Source of the DNA: Botrytis cinerea B05.10
Taxonomy: Eukaryota > Ascomycota > Leotiomycetes > Helotiales > Sclerotiniaceae
Direction: 5' to 3'
NCBI RefSeq assembly: GCF_000143535.2
Contig: NC_037320.1
Location: 186,001-250,000, forward strand
DNA length: 64,000 nucleotides
Numbering within the stretch: the first letter of the stretch is position 1; the number at the start of each line of letters is the position of its first letter. The notes beneath the pieces are model-generated. The model had not been told where the DNA came from, made no database searches, and saw only the letters and a program-made list of their open reading frames with translations. The position numbers and the translations under genes are program-made. Positions 24,201-35,325 of the stretch are shown here, piece by piece.

Positions 24201-24455
24201 TGCACAAACGTTTATATTCTTCATTCACTCTGAAAAATCTGAAAAATAAGTCTTAGGTGAGTTTGTTAATGGATGCTATTCATTTTGGGGCATTTGAAGG
24301 TCATGTTTTTACTAACGATGGATTTCCGCAAACGTAGATATTCGCTCGGGGGTGCGGAATACGATCTGCGAAATATTACCTCTATTTGACAAACCGCTCG
24401 TGCTATTAATTCCACAGGTTGTTGAAAAATATAGCCTAGGATACCATACAGAGTC
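21272..24455. other. About 3.2 kb spacer between zinc-finger genes B and C
   Basis: No supportable gene. Positions about 21,401-21,432 loosely resemble the 5' half of a tRNA (acceptor strand and A-box) but have no B-box downstream. About 21,690-21,780 is a locally GC-richer patch with short hairpins. Neither can be assigned. Confidence 0.4.
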
Positions 24456-25736
24456 ATGGCGTGTAGGGTGTGTGAGTTTAGGGAAGACCAACGCTGTTGT
24501 CAGCATGTTAACCGGGATTTGCCTCCCGAACCTCATTACACGACCACCAACAGCATTTTTCGCCCTCCTACTCACTCAAACGTAATCAATCAGGCTTCTG
24601 TTAGCAATATTTCCCATTATTCTCAATCAGTGGGGTCGAAACCTATTGGAAGCGAATCCACAAATCAACATCAAGATCCAGACATCCCTCATTTCAGTAG
24701 TTACGCACCACCAACTCATTTGTTCTGCAATTCAACTAGACAAATCTACCATCCCCCTTCTCTCTTTTACGATCCAAGAGCTTTCACCAACAATGAGCAT
24801 TCACATGGATCAAATTCTGGGTGGGCGAAACAAAGCCATTTAGACGATGAAGCAATTCAATCAAGCATTGCGAAGCCAGGGCAGTCAACTGAGCCAGAAG
24901 TAGAGTGGCCAGGCTTGGGGAATCCAGACGTGCAACGCTCTTTCAATATTGCATACCCCTCGACCAATTTCACTTCGATAAACCCCCTGCAAGCATATTC
25001 GCCTAGTAGGTGTGACGTATCGGGATATGCAAACAATTGGGAACGAGATCCAAGACAGCAGAACAACCTTGTGGCCTCAGTAAATGAAGGAATACAAGTC
25101 ACTATTAAGGATAATAGCCGAATAGCCCAGGCAGGGATTGTTTTGAAAGACCCTGAGTCTTCTACTATATCGGAAGCTCATTATCCTTACGTCAATATAG
25201 CCCAACCACAATATCCGACCTTCTATCCGTACAATCATTCTCAAATCCAGGAATCTTTTACCGTAGTCGCCACAAATCAAGAGCCAGCAGCTTGGGATAA
25301 CCAAAACCAACACTCACCATCAGATGGTGCAAGCGATTCATATCAGCTTCCTTGCAAATGCCCACATAAAAAATGCGGTCACAATAGCAAGAAGATTTTT
25401 AAAGAGTATTCCGAGTGGGAAGCCCACTGGTATAGAGCACATGAGAAGCGCTTCTCATGTCAGATTTGCAGTGCAGTATTCGGAACGAATGCGGAAGTCA
25501 AGCGTCACTCGACGGCTATACATGAAGATGGTCCTAAGGAATTCAGTTGCCAGGTCTCAGATTGTGCTGGTCGTGCAAAAGAGTTCAACAGAAAGCATCG
25601 CTTGAAGGAACATAAGGAGAAATGGCACGGACATTACTACTGTCCTGCGATGAATTGTCCTCGGGGTCCTGGACACGGCTTTAAGGATCAGAAACTACTA
25701 GATGAACACCGAATCAAATCTCATAGCCATGAGTAA
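24456..25736 (+). CDS. C2H2-type zinc-finger protein C, 426 aa
   Basis: Paralogue of the genes at 16192 and 20342. It is a single open frame from ATG 24456 (MACRVCEFREDQRCC). The start is less certain because GTGTGTGAG-like donors lie just after it, and an upstream or spliced start is possible. Residues 30-295 are disordered (Ser, Asn, Gln, Pro, Tyr). Four fingers lie in 302-423: CPHKKC/HWYRAH, CQIC/HSTAIH, CQVSDC/HKEKWH and CPAMNC/HRIKSH. The finger block is closely similar to protein B (E-W/D-W before the first His pair, AKEFNRK versus AREFNRK, KEKWHG), so B and C are the closest pair in the array. Confidence 0.85.
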   Translation: MACRVCEFREDQRCCQHVNRDLPPEPHYTTTNSIFRPPTHSNVINQASVSNISHYSQSVGSKPIGSESTNQHQDPDIPHFSSYAPPTHLFCNSTRQIYHPPSLFYDPRAFTNNEHSHGSNSGWAKQSHLDDEAIQSSIAKPGQSTEPEVEWPGLGNPDVQRSFNIAYPSTNFTSINPLQAYSPSRCDVSGYANNWERDPRQQNNLVASVNEGIQVTIKDNSRIAQAGIVLKDPESSTISEAHYPYVNIAQPQYPTFYPYNHSQIQESFTVVATNQEPAAWDNQNQHSPSDGASDSYQLPCKCPHKKCGHNSKKIFKEYSEWEAHWYRAHEKRFSCQICSAVFGTNAEVKRHSTAIHEDGPKEFSCQVSDCAGRAKEFNRKHRLKEHKEKWHGHYYCPAMNCPRGPGHGFKDQKLLDEHRIKSHSHE

Positions 25737-26571
25737 TTTAGGTGAATATGTCGTCAGAAGTTTTAGGAGGCAGTGAAATTTAAGAAATGACCTTCCATTG
25801 TGGAATGTGATCAATGATGCCAAGCATCGGGCTCATATCAGATTGAAAGAACGGTACGAAATCAGAACACCACAATCTTATGAAAGTTGCTAAGACTGTT
25901 TAGATTCATTTCTGTCAAAATTAAACATATTCTAATGGCCTCAACTCATTAGGTGAGAAGCAAGATCGGATGAGCAGGTAGATAGCTCATGTCAGTCAAC
26001 GTCTATATCAAAAGTTGGGATCGACGCCGACATCGAAACCACTCAGACATTCAAATGGGCCATTGGATTAATCGCTTGAGGGAAGGGGGGTCTGAGTTGG
26101 ATATTCACAAGCTACTTAACGAGTTTATGATGGGTCATGATTGACAATTTCTTAATGATGGACTGGAAGGTTTTGGGGTTTTGATTTCTAATGTCTTTAA
26201 CTTTCATGTAACTGGTTCTTTTAAATTACAAAATCTTTATACTATTTGTATCTAATCTGCTTCTGCCAGATTAAGAAGTCGGTATTCAAAGAAAGCCGCT
26301 CCAGCTATTCAGTGTGGTGTGGTATAGATCGGGCGAGCCAGGATCTATCACGATGACTTATAGATGAGGCTAGAGCAGAGAGCTGGCAAGTAGCCCAAAA
26401 TATTTAAACCGATAACTTTCCCCCCTTAACAAAATTGCAGAATATGCAGCAAATTTACTCATTTCTTTCTACTTTCCAGCTATTTCTCACCTGTGGCCGA
26501 GTAAAAAGGCTCTCATCGAGATTAAAAGCCAAAGATTCTGCCTCGAAGATTACCTTGCGAGCAACACAGCC
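25737..26571. other. Spacer between zinc-finger genes C and D
   Basis: About 830 bp with no recognisable gene. It is the shortest gap in the zinc-finger array and contains the promoter of gene D, with a pyrimidine-rich stretch close to the start. Confidence 0.5.
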
Positions 26572-27787
26572 ATGTCTCGACGAAATCTCGGTCAATCATC
26601 TTACGACAGCTGGGGATACGAATCAGCCTCACACCACACATACAGCACTTGCGGCAGTGCATACAGCGATGAACAACACCCCAATTTCTCCAACGTTCCA
26701 AGGGCCTGCTTCGACACCGGTGTGCACGGCAACGTCGTATTGAGAGACTTTCCCAGCAGCTTTCCGGATCCTATCGAATTAGACTATGCCGACTCAAATT
26801 GGGGCATTGCTCAAAATTTGTGAGTGACCACTCCCTGCATGACGAGCCTTGTTGTGCTGACAGGGCATTTTCGCTAGTCCCAATGAGGAATCGTTCCATC
26901 ATGCCCCAAACCTCCCCTCTTCCTCAGCCGATTGCGATTTTTCCTTCCCTGATTTCACATGCGATCCCAAAATTGAAAGTCCATTCATCCCAACGATTTA
27001 CGATTTTCAGGCACCTGGGTATTTTGATATTCACGATTTTTGTCTCGCTGGCGACAACTCTTCAACACCAGTCCCTTATTCTGAACAATTTGGATTTTAC
27101 GGCCCGACGTCAACTTACAAAAAGCTGCCAACTATCTCGACAGGAGCTGGCCCGTCTGTTCAAAACTGCGAGTATGCTGATCTTTTGGAGTCCACTTTCT
27201 GCGGACCGGCTCAGTGTCAGTGGCACGGATGTACATCCAGGGCAACATTTACCACCCAAAAAGCTTTCAAGAAGCATTTGAAGAATATACATCTAAAGCC
27301 CTTAGTCTGTGACTTTGGGGGCTGCGGCTATCAGAAACCATTTAGAAATAAGTATGACTTGGAACGGCACCGCCAAACTGCACACGTTCGTACACGTAAC
27401 CACGAGTGTCCGTTTGTGCAATGTGAAAACATAGGGTTCGCCCGCAAAGACAAACTGTGGGTTCATATCCGAGAATGTCATGATAAACCATCTACCGTCA
27501 GTATGTGTCCTGTGATTCATTGCGGGAAAGAAGTTGAGGCGCCTGTCTCCGAGCACATGCAGAAAGAACACGGAAGTTTGGAATGCGGGTTGACCGCATG
27601 TGGAAAGAAGCAAAGTCGCTTCACGGATGTTCAACTCGAAAGTCATTTGAAAAGTGCCCATGGATTGGATTCTGGGGAAGCTTCGAAAGCTGTTGGTGCG
27701 GCCAAGAAAACTTCGGATAAAACCTTGCGAAGAGGGGAGCTCTGCACAAAATCAGAGATAAGAGAATGTACCACTTGTAATCCCTGA
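26572..27787 (+). CDS. C2H2-type zinc-finger protein D, 385 aa, two exons
   Basis: A divergent member of the local array. Exons are 26572-26819 and 26878-27787. The intron has donor GTGAGT, branch point TGCTGAC and acceptor CTAG, and joins QNF to PNEESFHHAPN. An alternative acceptor at 26863 would enter a frame that runs into the wrong product, so I prefer 26877. Residues 1-195 are disordered (Ser, Asp, Phe, Pro). Five fingers lie at 196-344: CQWHGC/HLKNIH, CDFGGC/HRQTAH, CPFVQC/HIRECH, CPVIHC/HMQKEH and CGLTAC/HLKSAH. Fingers 1-2 are closer to generic C2H2 units than those of A-C. The C-terminus is basic. A nuclear DNA-binding role is inferred. Confidence 0.8.
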
Positions 27788-28399
27788 ATATTTGTTCGAG
27801 TGGATCTATTTCATCCGGTACATGGAGATACGTTCGGGGGTAGTGCACTTTAAACGCAGGAGACGAGTTTTTCATGGACAAGAATGTGTTTATTTCATGC
27901 ATCAATTACCGTGGTTTCTTGTATCTAGTCACTTTCTTATGTCATAGACGATGAATCCGCAAGGAGCTATAGACAGTGGTAGTTTTATAATTCCGCTTAT
28001 ATTGACAGCTTATCACATCTCATGTTTCCCAAAACTTCCCCCGTAAAAGGACCCCAAATATTGGACAAATTAGCACCGTCGTCTAGAGACTTTTACCAAT
28101 TTTCTTGAAAACTTATATCTTGTATGTTTCACGTTAGGTCCAAGGATACTGAGACAAAGTAGAAGAGTTAAATATGGGACATTTGTTGAATTTGTCAACG
28201 TGGCTGCACATGGTCGTATCTCTTTTGTGTTTTACATGTCTTATATGTATATGTCAGGATTACACATGGTAGATTGGCACTAAAATTTTTTGCATTAAAT
28301 TACTAATATGATTGATTTCTATGTTTGTGTTTGCTATGTCAAACACCTATCCCAGTCAGACAAATACTGAATCTGAAGATACCAGAAGAGCTTTTGATA
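27788..28399. other. Convergent spacer after the zinc-finger array
   Basis: About 600 bp between gene D (plus) and the minus-strand gene at 28400. It should hold both 3' UTRs. Nothing else was recognised. Confidence 0.5.
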
Positions 28400-29569
28400 T
28401 TATGAAGACGCTTGCAACCTCCCTGCAACAGGTTTTTTGGTGGTGGATCTAGATTCACTAGTCGTTCTCTTAGTCGAAGGTTTCTTTTCTAAAGACTTGC
28501 TAATATCGTTTCGCTTCTGAGATACGACCTTGGGGTCAGTCTTGGCGGAATTTTTGTCGCTAGGGTCATTCCGCTTGCCAGGTGTAACATCAGAGCTCCT
28601 CTGGCTAGGAATTTTGTCCCTGGAACCACCCTGCTTGGGAGGTCTGATCTTGGAATCTCCCTGGCTGGGAATTCCTTCCACGAAACTACGCTGACTAGGA
28701 AGTTTTTCTCTAGAGCTATCTTGGCTGGGAGGTTCGATCTCATGGCGCCTCCTTTCGGACTGTTTATTATCGAGATCTCTACTCCTCGGCTTTTTTGGGG
28801 GCGCTTTTGGTGCACTTTCAGGCTCATTTACAGGTGCAGAAGCCTTTATTGTTGGCTTTGGCTTTCTCTTCTTGAGATCATATGCCCAAACGAACTCGTC
28901 ATCCTTATTTAACACAGGTTCGCCACTCTTCAGACAACATAACATATGATCCTTTCCCTTGGAATCATAGAGCCATCCTTCAGCAGGGTCTACTATCATA
29001 TCAGTTGAAGATGGAAGCTTGAAATCCAGTTCCAAGCCTCTAATCTCGTGAGCAAGCCTAAAAATATTGTCTCTGAGCCCCTGTTCTGCAAACCTTTTTA
29101 TCCAATCATCGTAGCCTTTGTAACCCTTTCTATTGATGCAAATATTTGAGCAAATTTCAAAAATTTTCAATATTGCCGATACCTTATAGTCAGTACTGTA
29201 CAGTACCCCTAGAGTTTTTTTGATCTTGATTTCGTTGAGTCGTACACAGATGGGGCGATGAGTCATGTCGGCGTAGTAACTAATGTTATCTGGATCTTTA
29301 GATCTAATCACAGAAGCCTTCTTCCCTCTCTCTTGAACCTTTCGTTCTTTTAAGCATTCATAAAACCATACGTAATCCACAGCTTCGGTGCACATAGTGA
29401 CTTTTCTCGTCACAGGATCCTTAACCTTTTCAGCGCTGTGGACGAGCTTAAATGCGAAAGGTGCGGATATTTCCACCAGTTTGTCGTCCTCTGTCAACAC
29501 GCGTTTCGTGGCATGTTCCCCAAGATCAAGAACAAGAACTTTTGAAGTCTGTATAATCGTGGAAGCCAT
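28400..29569 (-). CDS. Unknown basic protein with tandem 10-residue repeats in the tail, 389 aa
   Basis: Function unknown. A single frame from ATG 29569 (MASTIIQTSKVLVLDLG). Residues 1-230 look folded, with hydrophobic strands, a VWFYECLKERK segment and a KGYKGYDDWIKRFAEQGL helix. From about 235 it is a charged, Lys/Arg/Ser/Pro-rich tail. Within the tail there are about five degenerate 10-residue units of form PSQxSSRExx (PSQDSSREKL, PSQRSFVEGI, PSQGDSKIRP, PKQGGSRDKI, PSQRSSDVTP), so the DNA repeats with a period near 30 bp. The basic tail could mediate nucleic-acid or chromatin contact (inference only). It may be lineage-restricted. Confidence 0.7.
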   Translation of the reverse strand: MASTIIQTSKVLVLDLGEHATKRVLTEDDKLVEISAPFAFKLVHSAEKVKDPVTRKVTMCTEAVDYVWFYECLKERKVQERGKKASVIRSKDPDNISYYADMTHRPICVRLNEIKIKKTLGVLYSTDYKVSAILKIFEICSNICINRKGYKGYDDWIKRFAEQGLRDNIFRLAHEIRGLELDFKLPSSTDMIVDPAEGWLYDSKGKDHMLCCLKSGEPVLNKDDEFVWAYDLKKRKPKPTIKASAPVNEPESAPKAPPKKPRSRDLDNKQSERRRHEIEPPSQDSSREKLPSQRSFVEGIPSQGDSKIRPPKQGGSRDKIPSQRSSDVTPGKRNDPSDKNSAKTDPKVVSQKRNDISKSLEKKPSTKRTTSESRSTTKKPVAGRLQASS

Positions 29570-31134
29570 ATTGTATCAATCAAGATGTGTATAAATGGTA
29601 ATTAAGTTGTAGTTGAGTACATACAGTCATTGGCGTGTTGATTCTAGTCCCGCACCAATTGAAAGAGTATACGGGATACTTAAATATATATTCTCGCCCC
29701 CTTTCTTCCAATCTAAATGTTGCAAAAAGAGTCTCACTTATAACACAAACAAGGTCAACAGTGCGGAATTTTCCCAATTTTTCAGTCTTGCGAGGTCATT
29801 CATGAGGGCCATGGGAAAATGCTTCTTTGTCATACCATAAAATTGGAACCAAAAATACGGAAAGAAAGCGGCTTTGAAGAAATTTCTGACCTATCCTAAG
29901 CCTCCAAAGAAGATCTTTTGTAACGTTTTATAAAATTTGTGTGTTGGGTCCAAATTGAGCAAGCATCAGGCGCTTGCCAGCGAAAATTGAACCGACTTTA
30001 GGGCCATTCAGTGAAGATCTAGATCAACGGGGAGGCGCAGTAAGTTCTGAAACAATGCAATGAAGAATAACGTAAATTAAAATGATGATAGCAGTGGTTT
30101 TTGCTTGTTGTGGTGGCCGCAGGTTATCACAAATAAGCGCCACAGCTCATCACGGTGTTGATACATGCCGTTCAACATGTCGCTAACGTGAACTGGACAG
30201 TGTTCAAAACAAAAAATCAAATGGGATAACGAAGAGGTTTCGATTTTCGCTAGTGTTAAATACACATCTACTTAGCACAGGGAGCTACATATCAATCCTG
30301 AAGTATCAGTGTCCGGAGGACTTCCTATCCTTGAGAATACACGCGAACCCATGAAGATGAGTATTACATGGACTACCTACAGCCATCATCTATGAAAACA
30401 CTTCTATAGGGCATTCACTGGTGACGCGAACGCTATAGCAATAAAATTCGACTTGTCGGACACAAGCGATAGAAGCCTGACCAAGTCATTATTACACATG
30501 TTCAATCTTCCAATCACATCCCTCCATAAATATCAAAATCCCCCCCCCAGAAAAAAAGTGTTACAAAAACAACAGTCTGTTCAACACTTTAAAAACTTCT
30601 TTATTCATCATTACACCTTGGGCCTTAGAGGTCGACCGCGGAATATTTTACTCTTTATTCACCAGAACGGAAATCGCCGAACAACTGCATTGCGTTCAAG
30701 ATGGATTGAGTGGCCGAAGCGTTCAAACCGACGATTTACATTTTCGTGGTAAAGGGTTAGAATTGTGGTATCTTCTGTATCAAAATCAATGTTTAAACAT
30801 CAAAGTCACTTTATTTTGCTCGATCACACAAAATCATCGATATTTCAGAGTTCGATGCCTGTTCCGCTATGGGAATCAGAAACTTGCCCAAATTGGTAAA
30901 GATTAAGCAGAGGCTAATGCTTTGACAGGTTCGGACTGTTGTGGGGATTATGTTGAAATTGTGCTGGATTGAGATATCTGAGGCCTTTAAGAATGTTGTT
31001 TATTCTACCATATGATATTTCTTAGGAACTTTATTGGTCCTTATATATAGATTTACATATAAATAACCAATATAATTGCCCCGTGTACTCTACAACAGCC
31101 AAATCTCATAGAAGCAAAGCAGCTCAACCACCCA
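29570..31134. other. About 1.6 kb without a recognisable gene
   Basis: Contains the promoter of the 28400 gene and the downstream region of the AhpD-like gene. A C-run occurs at about 30,541-30,548 within a short frame at 30453-30752 that has no convincing protein features. No RNA gene was recognised. Confidence 0.45.
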
Positions 31135-31807
31135 TCACATCTTTTCATCAACCTCCACACCCGATGGTAAACACACATCCCCAGCATTCAACATCATCGA
31201 AGCATACATAAACGCAGCAGACTGTTGAATGGCCCCAAGAATCCCCGCCTGTCCCAATACCGCCTCGGCAGCTTTGAATAATGGCATATCCAACGGACCT
31301 CTAGTCTGAGCTAGTTTTACAGCGACGCCATAGACAGCTTCTTGACGAGGTGTCACGCTTGCCGGACAATCTCCCGCTAGCATGGCTGCAACTTGCGAAG
31401 CTGTTAGACCTGCTTTCTCAGCCAAGATCTTGTGCGCATAAATTCCATATTTGGATTTGGTGGTTGATAAAACGCCGAGAACGGCACATTCAGCCTCGCT
31501 TGGGACTAGCAGGCCAGCGACAGCTAGTTGCAGATTCACCCAAGGCTGTGCAACCGTGGGCGTGTAACTGATTTCAATATTAATGTGGGTATTGAATTAG
31601 AGCATTTTAGGATAATACTAACAGCAACATGTTGAAGGGTCCTTGAAGTGATCCATCTGCCTCTTCCGTGACAATACTATTTTTATATACAGCCTTTGTT
31701 ATATTTGCTAGATAATTGTATTGAACAATTTGAGCCGCGTCAAGATTATCACTTGATGGTGTGAGAGGTGGAAATCTGGCGGCTCCCGTACAAGATGAAG
31801 ATGACAT
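31135..31807 (-). CDS. AhpD/carboxymuconolactone-decarboxylase-like protein, 205 aa, two exons
   Basis: Exons are 31807-31623 and 31567-31135 (donor GTTAGT, acceptor AATCAG), joining NMLL to YTPTVAQPWVNL in frame. The all-helical fold is recognisable from the PFNMLLYTP opening, EAECAVLGVLSTTKSKYGIYAH (residues about 85-106) and the following RQEAVYGVAVKLAQ helix, all typical of fungal CMD-like proteins. The C-x2-C redox pair of AhpD is not present; only the Cys of EAEC and the YAH histidine remain, so peroxidase activity is unlikely and the substrate is unknown. The length of about 200 residues is usual for single-domain members. It is probably cytosolic, as no targeting signal is seen. Confidence 0.8.
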
Positions 31808-32588
31808 ATCGTAGGATCAAGACGAGGCGAATTGAGGTATTTTTACAGACACGCCAAGAACTGAGGATATGCAAAGTGTCAAACTGGGAGCGGTGCTCAC
31901 ATATTTAACTAGAACGAGCCATTTTGTAGAAAGATGGGGGTTATATAGACTAAGATTAAAAGAGAGAAATCTGACATGTACCTAAGAATTAAGTAAAGCA
32001 TGAAGGTCACATATGCATGCAAATAGATGAATAAATTGAAGAATTTGCATTGTGATTCGGTGGTCAAATAGAATCACCCCTGTTGAATATGTACGGTCGC
32101 GGTGCAGAATCACTAGCAAATCTTTTGAAAGCTCCACATTTGATATGGGGATACTTTCGTGATACACTGTACCAGCATATCATGAACTCTTTAGATCTAC
32201 AAATGAGCCCAGGGGTTGTTAGCTAAGCTAATAACGATTTTGTCAAGTCGACCTCGGCTAGCATGAGATACATATTGTACCAAATGCTAGAGAAACATAA
32301 TTGCATTATATACAGTGATTAAAAGAGAATCGAATCTTTCTGGCATTCCATGCATGATTATTCTCATATTTTTCAGGGTAGCTCGCTTCAACCCAGGGGG
32401 GAAACATATCACTGATAGCTAATCGTACTGCCCCCGAGGCTTAAAATAAACAAAAATTGCAAAGGGTATCAAACTTTTCCTTCAAAACAAAACACTTAAA
32501 ATTATCAGATCCCATATATTTTCAAGAGCATTTTTTCCTCCTGAATCATGTATAGCATCCCCACTTAGATATATGCAATAACAAAGTA
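31808..32588. other. Intergenic region, AhpD-like gene promoter side
   Basis: About 780 bp upstream of the AhpD-like gene and downstream of the copper-fist gene. Moderately AT-rich. No gene or repeat was recognised. Confidence 0.5.
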
Positions 32589-34389
32589 TCACATGTTGTG
32601 TATAGTGCAGCCAATACAAGCGCAGTCATCGCCACATGGACAACTGTCCTTCTCGCCAGGGCATGGAATGTCTGGCACGCGATGGATAGTGCACCCTAAA
32701 CATTGGCAATCATCACCGCAGGGGCAGCTTTGAGTTTCTCCTCCACAGCCATCTTCTGCGCTGAAGGGATAATTTACGAAAAAGAAATCCGATGCTGAAA
32801 GGCTCTGTTCTTCTGCAGCTCCGGAATTAGTACTAGATGGGGTAGCAGGAGGTGGAGAAGTAGGGCTCTCTTTAATAATCTCTTGTGTCTGGATGGAAGT
32901 AGGTGCAATGTTCCCATTCGAGTTGATGCGCCCATGCGCGTGACCGTTGTTGTACAAGTCCGGTTCGACCCGCATCGATTCCCAGGCCGAAAGGACATAT
33001 TGTCTTGTCGCATCGTTATATGGATGAGCTGCACAACCAACACATTGACAGCCATCACCACAGCCACAAGTATGAACGGTTTCGGGGTTTTGAGCTATCT
33101 GGTTTGGATCAAATGTCAAAGGTGCGTTAGGAATAGATGGTTGTCCTTGAACATGAACGTAACTCATATCGTGGACACCTTGGCGCCACGCAGATGGCTG
33201 TAGTGGATTTTGATAAGAACCATATGTAGCAGGATATGTGAAGACGGTAGGTGGATACTGTGAATATATGGCATTATTCATCGGAAATCCGTTTTGTGGT
33301 ATTTGCGGGTTCATCATGGGAGTATTTGTTTGGGAGTTTTGAGTCGATGAAGGGTTCTTCTTTGAAGAACAACAACTTTTGGGTTTGGGTGTGGCTTGCG
33401 GAGGTTCTGACATCGTACTGGCATTCGAAGAAGTGTGACTGTGAGTGGTTTTTTGGGGCGCACAGCATGAACCACCACTCGTAGCAAGATTATCGATATG
33501 AGGTGGAGTTTCTGGAGTAGATGGCGCACAACAAGACCCACCGTTCATTTTAGGAGTAATTTGACCATTCTTCACTTCAGTTGGTGTTTCTAGGGGATCT
33601 TCCACAACTTGATCTAAACTGCTGAGCCCATTTGTGAATCCATTTGTTCGTATATCTAATATTGGCCCTCCTAAGCCATGCATAGGCGGAGGTAGTTGGG
33701 CAGGGACGGCGCCGTATTGTTGTTGCATAATGAGATATTGTGGTGGACCATATCCATAGGGTTGAGGAGCAGTCGACATATGATATGCATTTGGGGGAAT
33801 GATTGGCATTTTTTGGGTATGTTGATCGAAAGGAACTATATTGACTTGGTTTAAATCCATCCGTTCCAAATTCCCAGGATCAAATGATTGCTTCCTACTC
33901 GACTGTGGCCTTGATGCTGTTTTCTGTATTTTGAATGTGAGTTGCGTCGGGGAAGTAGGATCGGGTATGGAGTTGACTCGTTGTATAGGAGCCGGAGGAG
34001 TCGAGACAGGTGTGTCGGTACCACAGTGGCATGCTTGTTTCCTTGGAATGGCAGCAGTAACACTCCCACAGTTACATGGTTGGTCTTTTGAGTGAGGGCA
34101 TGCACTGAGTGGTCTTCCGGGCTTCCTCACCGGTACCATCAGTCTCTCATTCGCATGTGTACATTTTGTTGATCGATGGCCTCGAATACATGGCTCACTA
34201 TGGTGGTTTTATGTTAGCATATTGAAGACAATTGGTGGATAGGTCGAGTATCTATAAGTGGGTGTGTGTGTATGTATATATATATGTCTTTGGCTTGTGA
34301 ACCACTTCATATGCATACATTGATGAACACGCCAAGGACGGATGGGTCTCAACATACCAGGCCATTTTCAATCCATTGATTAACGGCAT
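32589..34389 (-). CDS. MAC1: Copper-fist transcription factor of Mac1/GRISEA type, 546 aa, two exons
   Basis: Copper-sensing nuclear activator; family members (yeast Mac1, Podospora GRISEA) switch on copper uptake when copper is low. Exon 1 is tiny (34389-34358, 32 nt, MPLINGLKMA plus two bases of Cys11) and is followed by a 160-nt intron and exon 2 (34197-32589). The spliced N-terminus forms a complete copper fist: C11, C14, C23, H25, then the RKPGRP minor-groove motif (35-40), C44 and H46. The middle is Pro/Gln/Ser-rich. It carries SCC doublets in two GGSCCAP repeats and one KSCC. Three C-terminal Cys clusters of form C-x-C-x3-C-x-C-x2-C-x2-H lie at 388-402, 502-516 and 530-544; in Mac1 such clusters bind Cu(I) and repress activation. 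Splicing removes an unrelated tail from the first frame. Confidence 0.9.
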
Positions 34390-34882
34390 CTTTGGGACAA
34401 TCGAAAATCTCTTGGAGTAGATCCAAAACCAAGTCGGCTGACCCGAATGGATAGACTGGAGGTGCAGATAAATTCTTTCAGACAACCTTATCTCGATGTT
34501 GTTTGTGTTCCGGAAATCACTATCTGCATGCGCAACGACCGCACGGAGGGGAAATCGGAAAGATGATCAGCGTCTGACTTGTGCGACTGATGTGGAATGG
34601 TTCCTGCGTGTTTCCGGAGAATCTTGAGTCCCCAACGTGTGGTTGGCAGAGGGGGGGGAGGTTTCAAGACGCAGTGAATTGTGATGAATCGATATCATGA
34701 GAAAAAGTGGGAGAGGCACTAGTAGGTCGTATCAGGCCAGTGAAGAAAAGCTGAATTGAGCTTGAATTATTTTACTTCGGGTGTGACAAGGTAATGAGGT
34801 GATGGGTGATGGGTGATGGGGTGGATAGAATATTTCTGGGCCAAAGTAGGGAGGAGAAGTGTTTGAAGCGATCCGAGCTGAT

Positions 34883-34950
34883 GGTAGAACGGGTAAGGTC
34901 AACAAGACACGACAGGACTGGACAGGTCAGGACAGGATAGGACAAGGTAA
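34883..34950. repeat. Degenerate GGACA-type tandem repeat
   Basis: About ten degenerate copies of a 5-6-nt unit (GACAG/GGACA/GGATA) in the leader region of the copper-fist gene. A related trio of CAAGGACAG units follows at about 35,063-35,091. Confidence 0.7.
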
Positions 34951-35062
34951 GATGTTAGTAACAATGAAGCCTTGTTTGTTCTTTTTTGCCCGGTTTTTAT
35001 TGAGAATTGTTAATTGTTGATTGATTTTTCTCGAATTTGTTTGTTCTATTCGTAAGGTTTGC

Positions 35063-35091
35063 AAGGACAGCAAGGACAGCAAGGACAGGAG
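35063..35091. repeat. Three tandem CAAGGACAG units
   Basis: Three near-perfect 9-nt units, related to the GGACA repeat at 34,883. Simple sequence, seen directly. Confidence 0.8.
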
Positions 35092-35261
35092 GAGGATGAA
35101 CTTGGACGGCTCGAATAACAATGTTTCCCAAAGAAGATTGAATGGGAGGAGATTGAGTTACTCATGATATCGTAAGATCTCAAAGTGGTAGGTAGTAGAT
35201 TTCGCGTTGACGGGGGTCATATAGTATAAAGTAGTATTCTCGGTATGTAGCGCGTACGTAG

Positions 35262-35325
35262 TGGGGTGAGAGTGAGGGTGAGAGAGAGTGAGAGTGTGCG
35301 TGTGTGTGCGTGTGCGTGTGCGAGA
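35262..35325. repeat. (GA/GT)n microsatellite
   Basis: Alternating GTGAGAG then GTGTGCGTGT repeats. Open frames reported on the minus strand across this stretch (His/Thr/Leu-rich) are artefacts of the repeat. Confidence 0.85.

Noticed and set aside
26799..27281. 160-codon ORF overlapping the zinc-finger D gene
   Set aside because: It is a shifted frame of exon 2. The spliced frame using acceptor 26877 leads into the five fingers, while this frame stops before their end.
34252..34485. 77-codon ORF upstream of the copper-fist gene
   Set aside because: Only its MPLINGLKMA part is real (exon 1). The Tyr/Thr/His-rich tail is unspliced intron with TATATG repeats.
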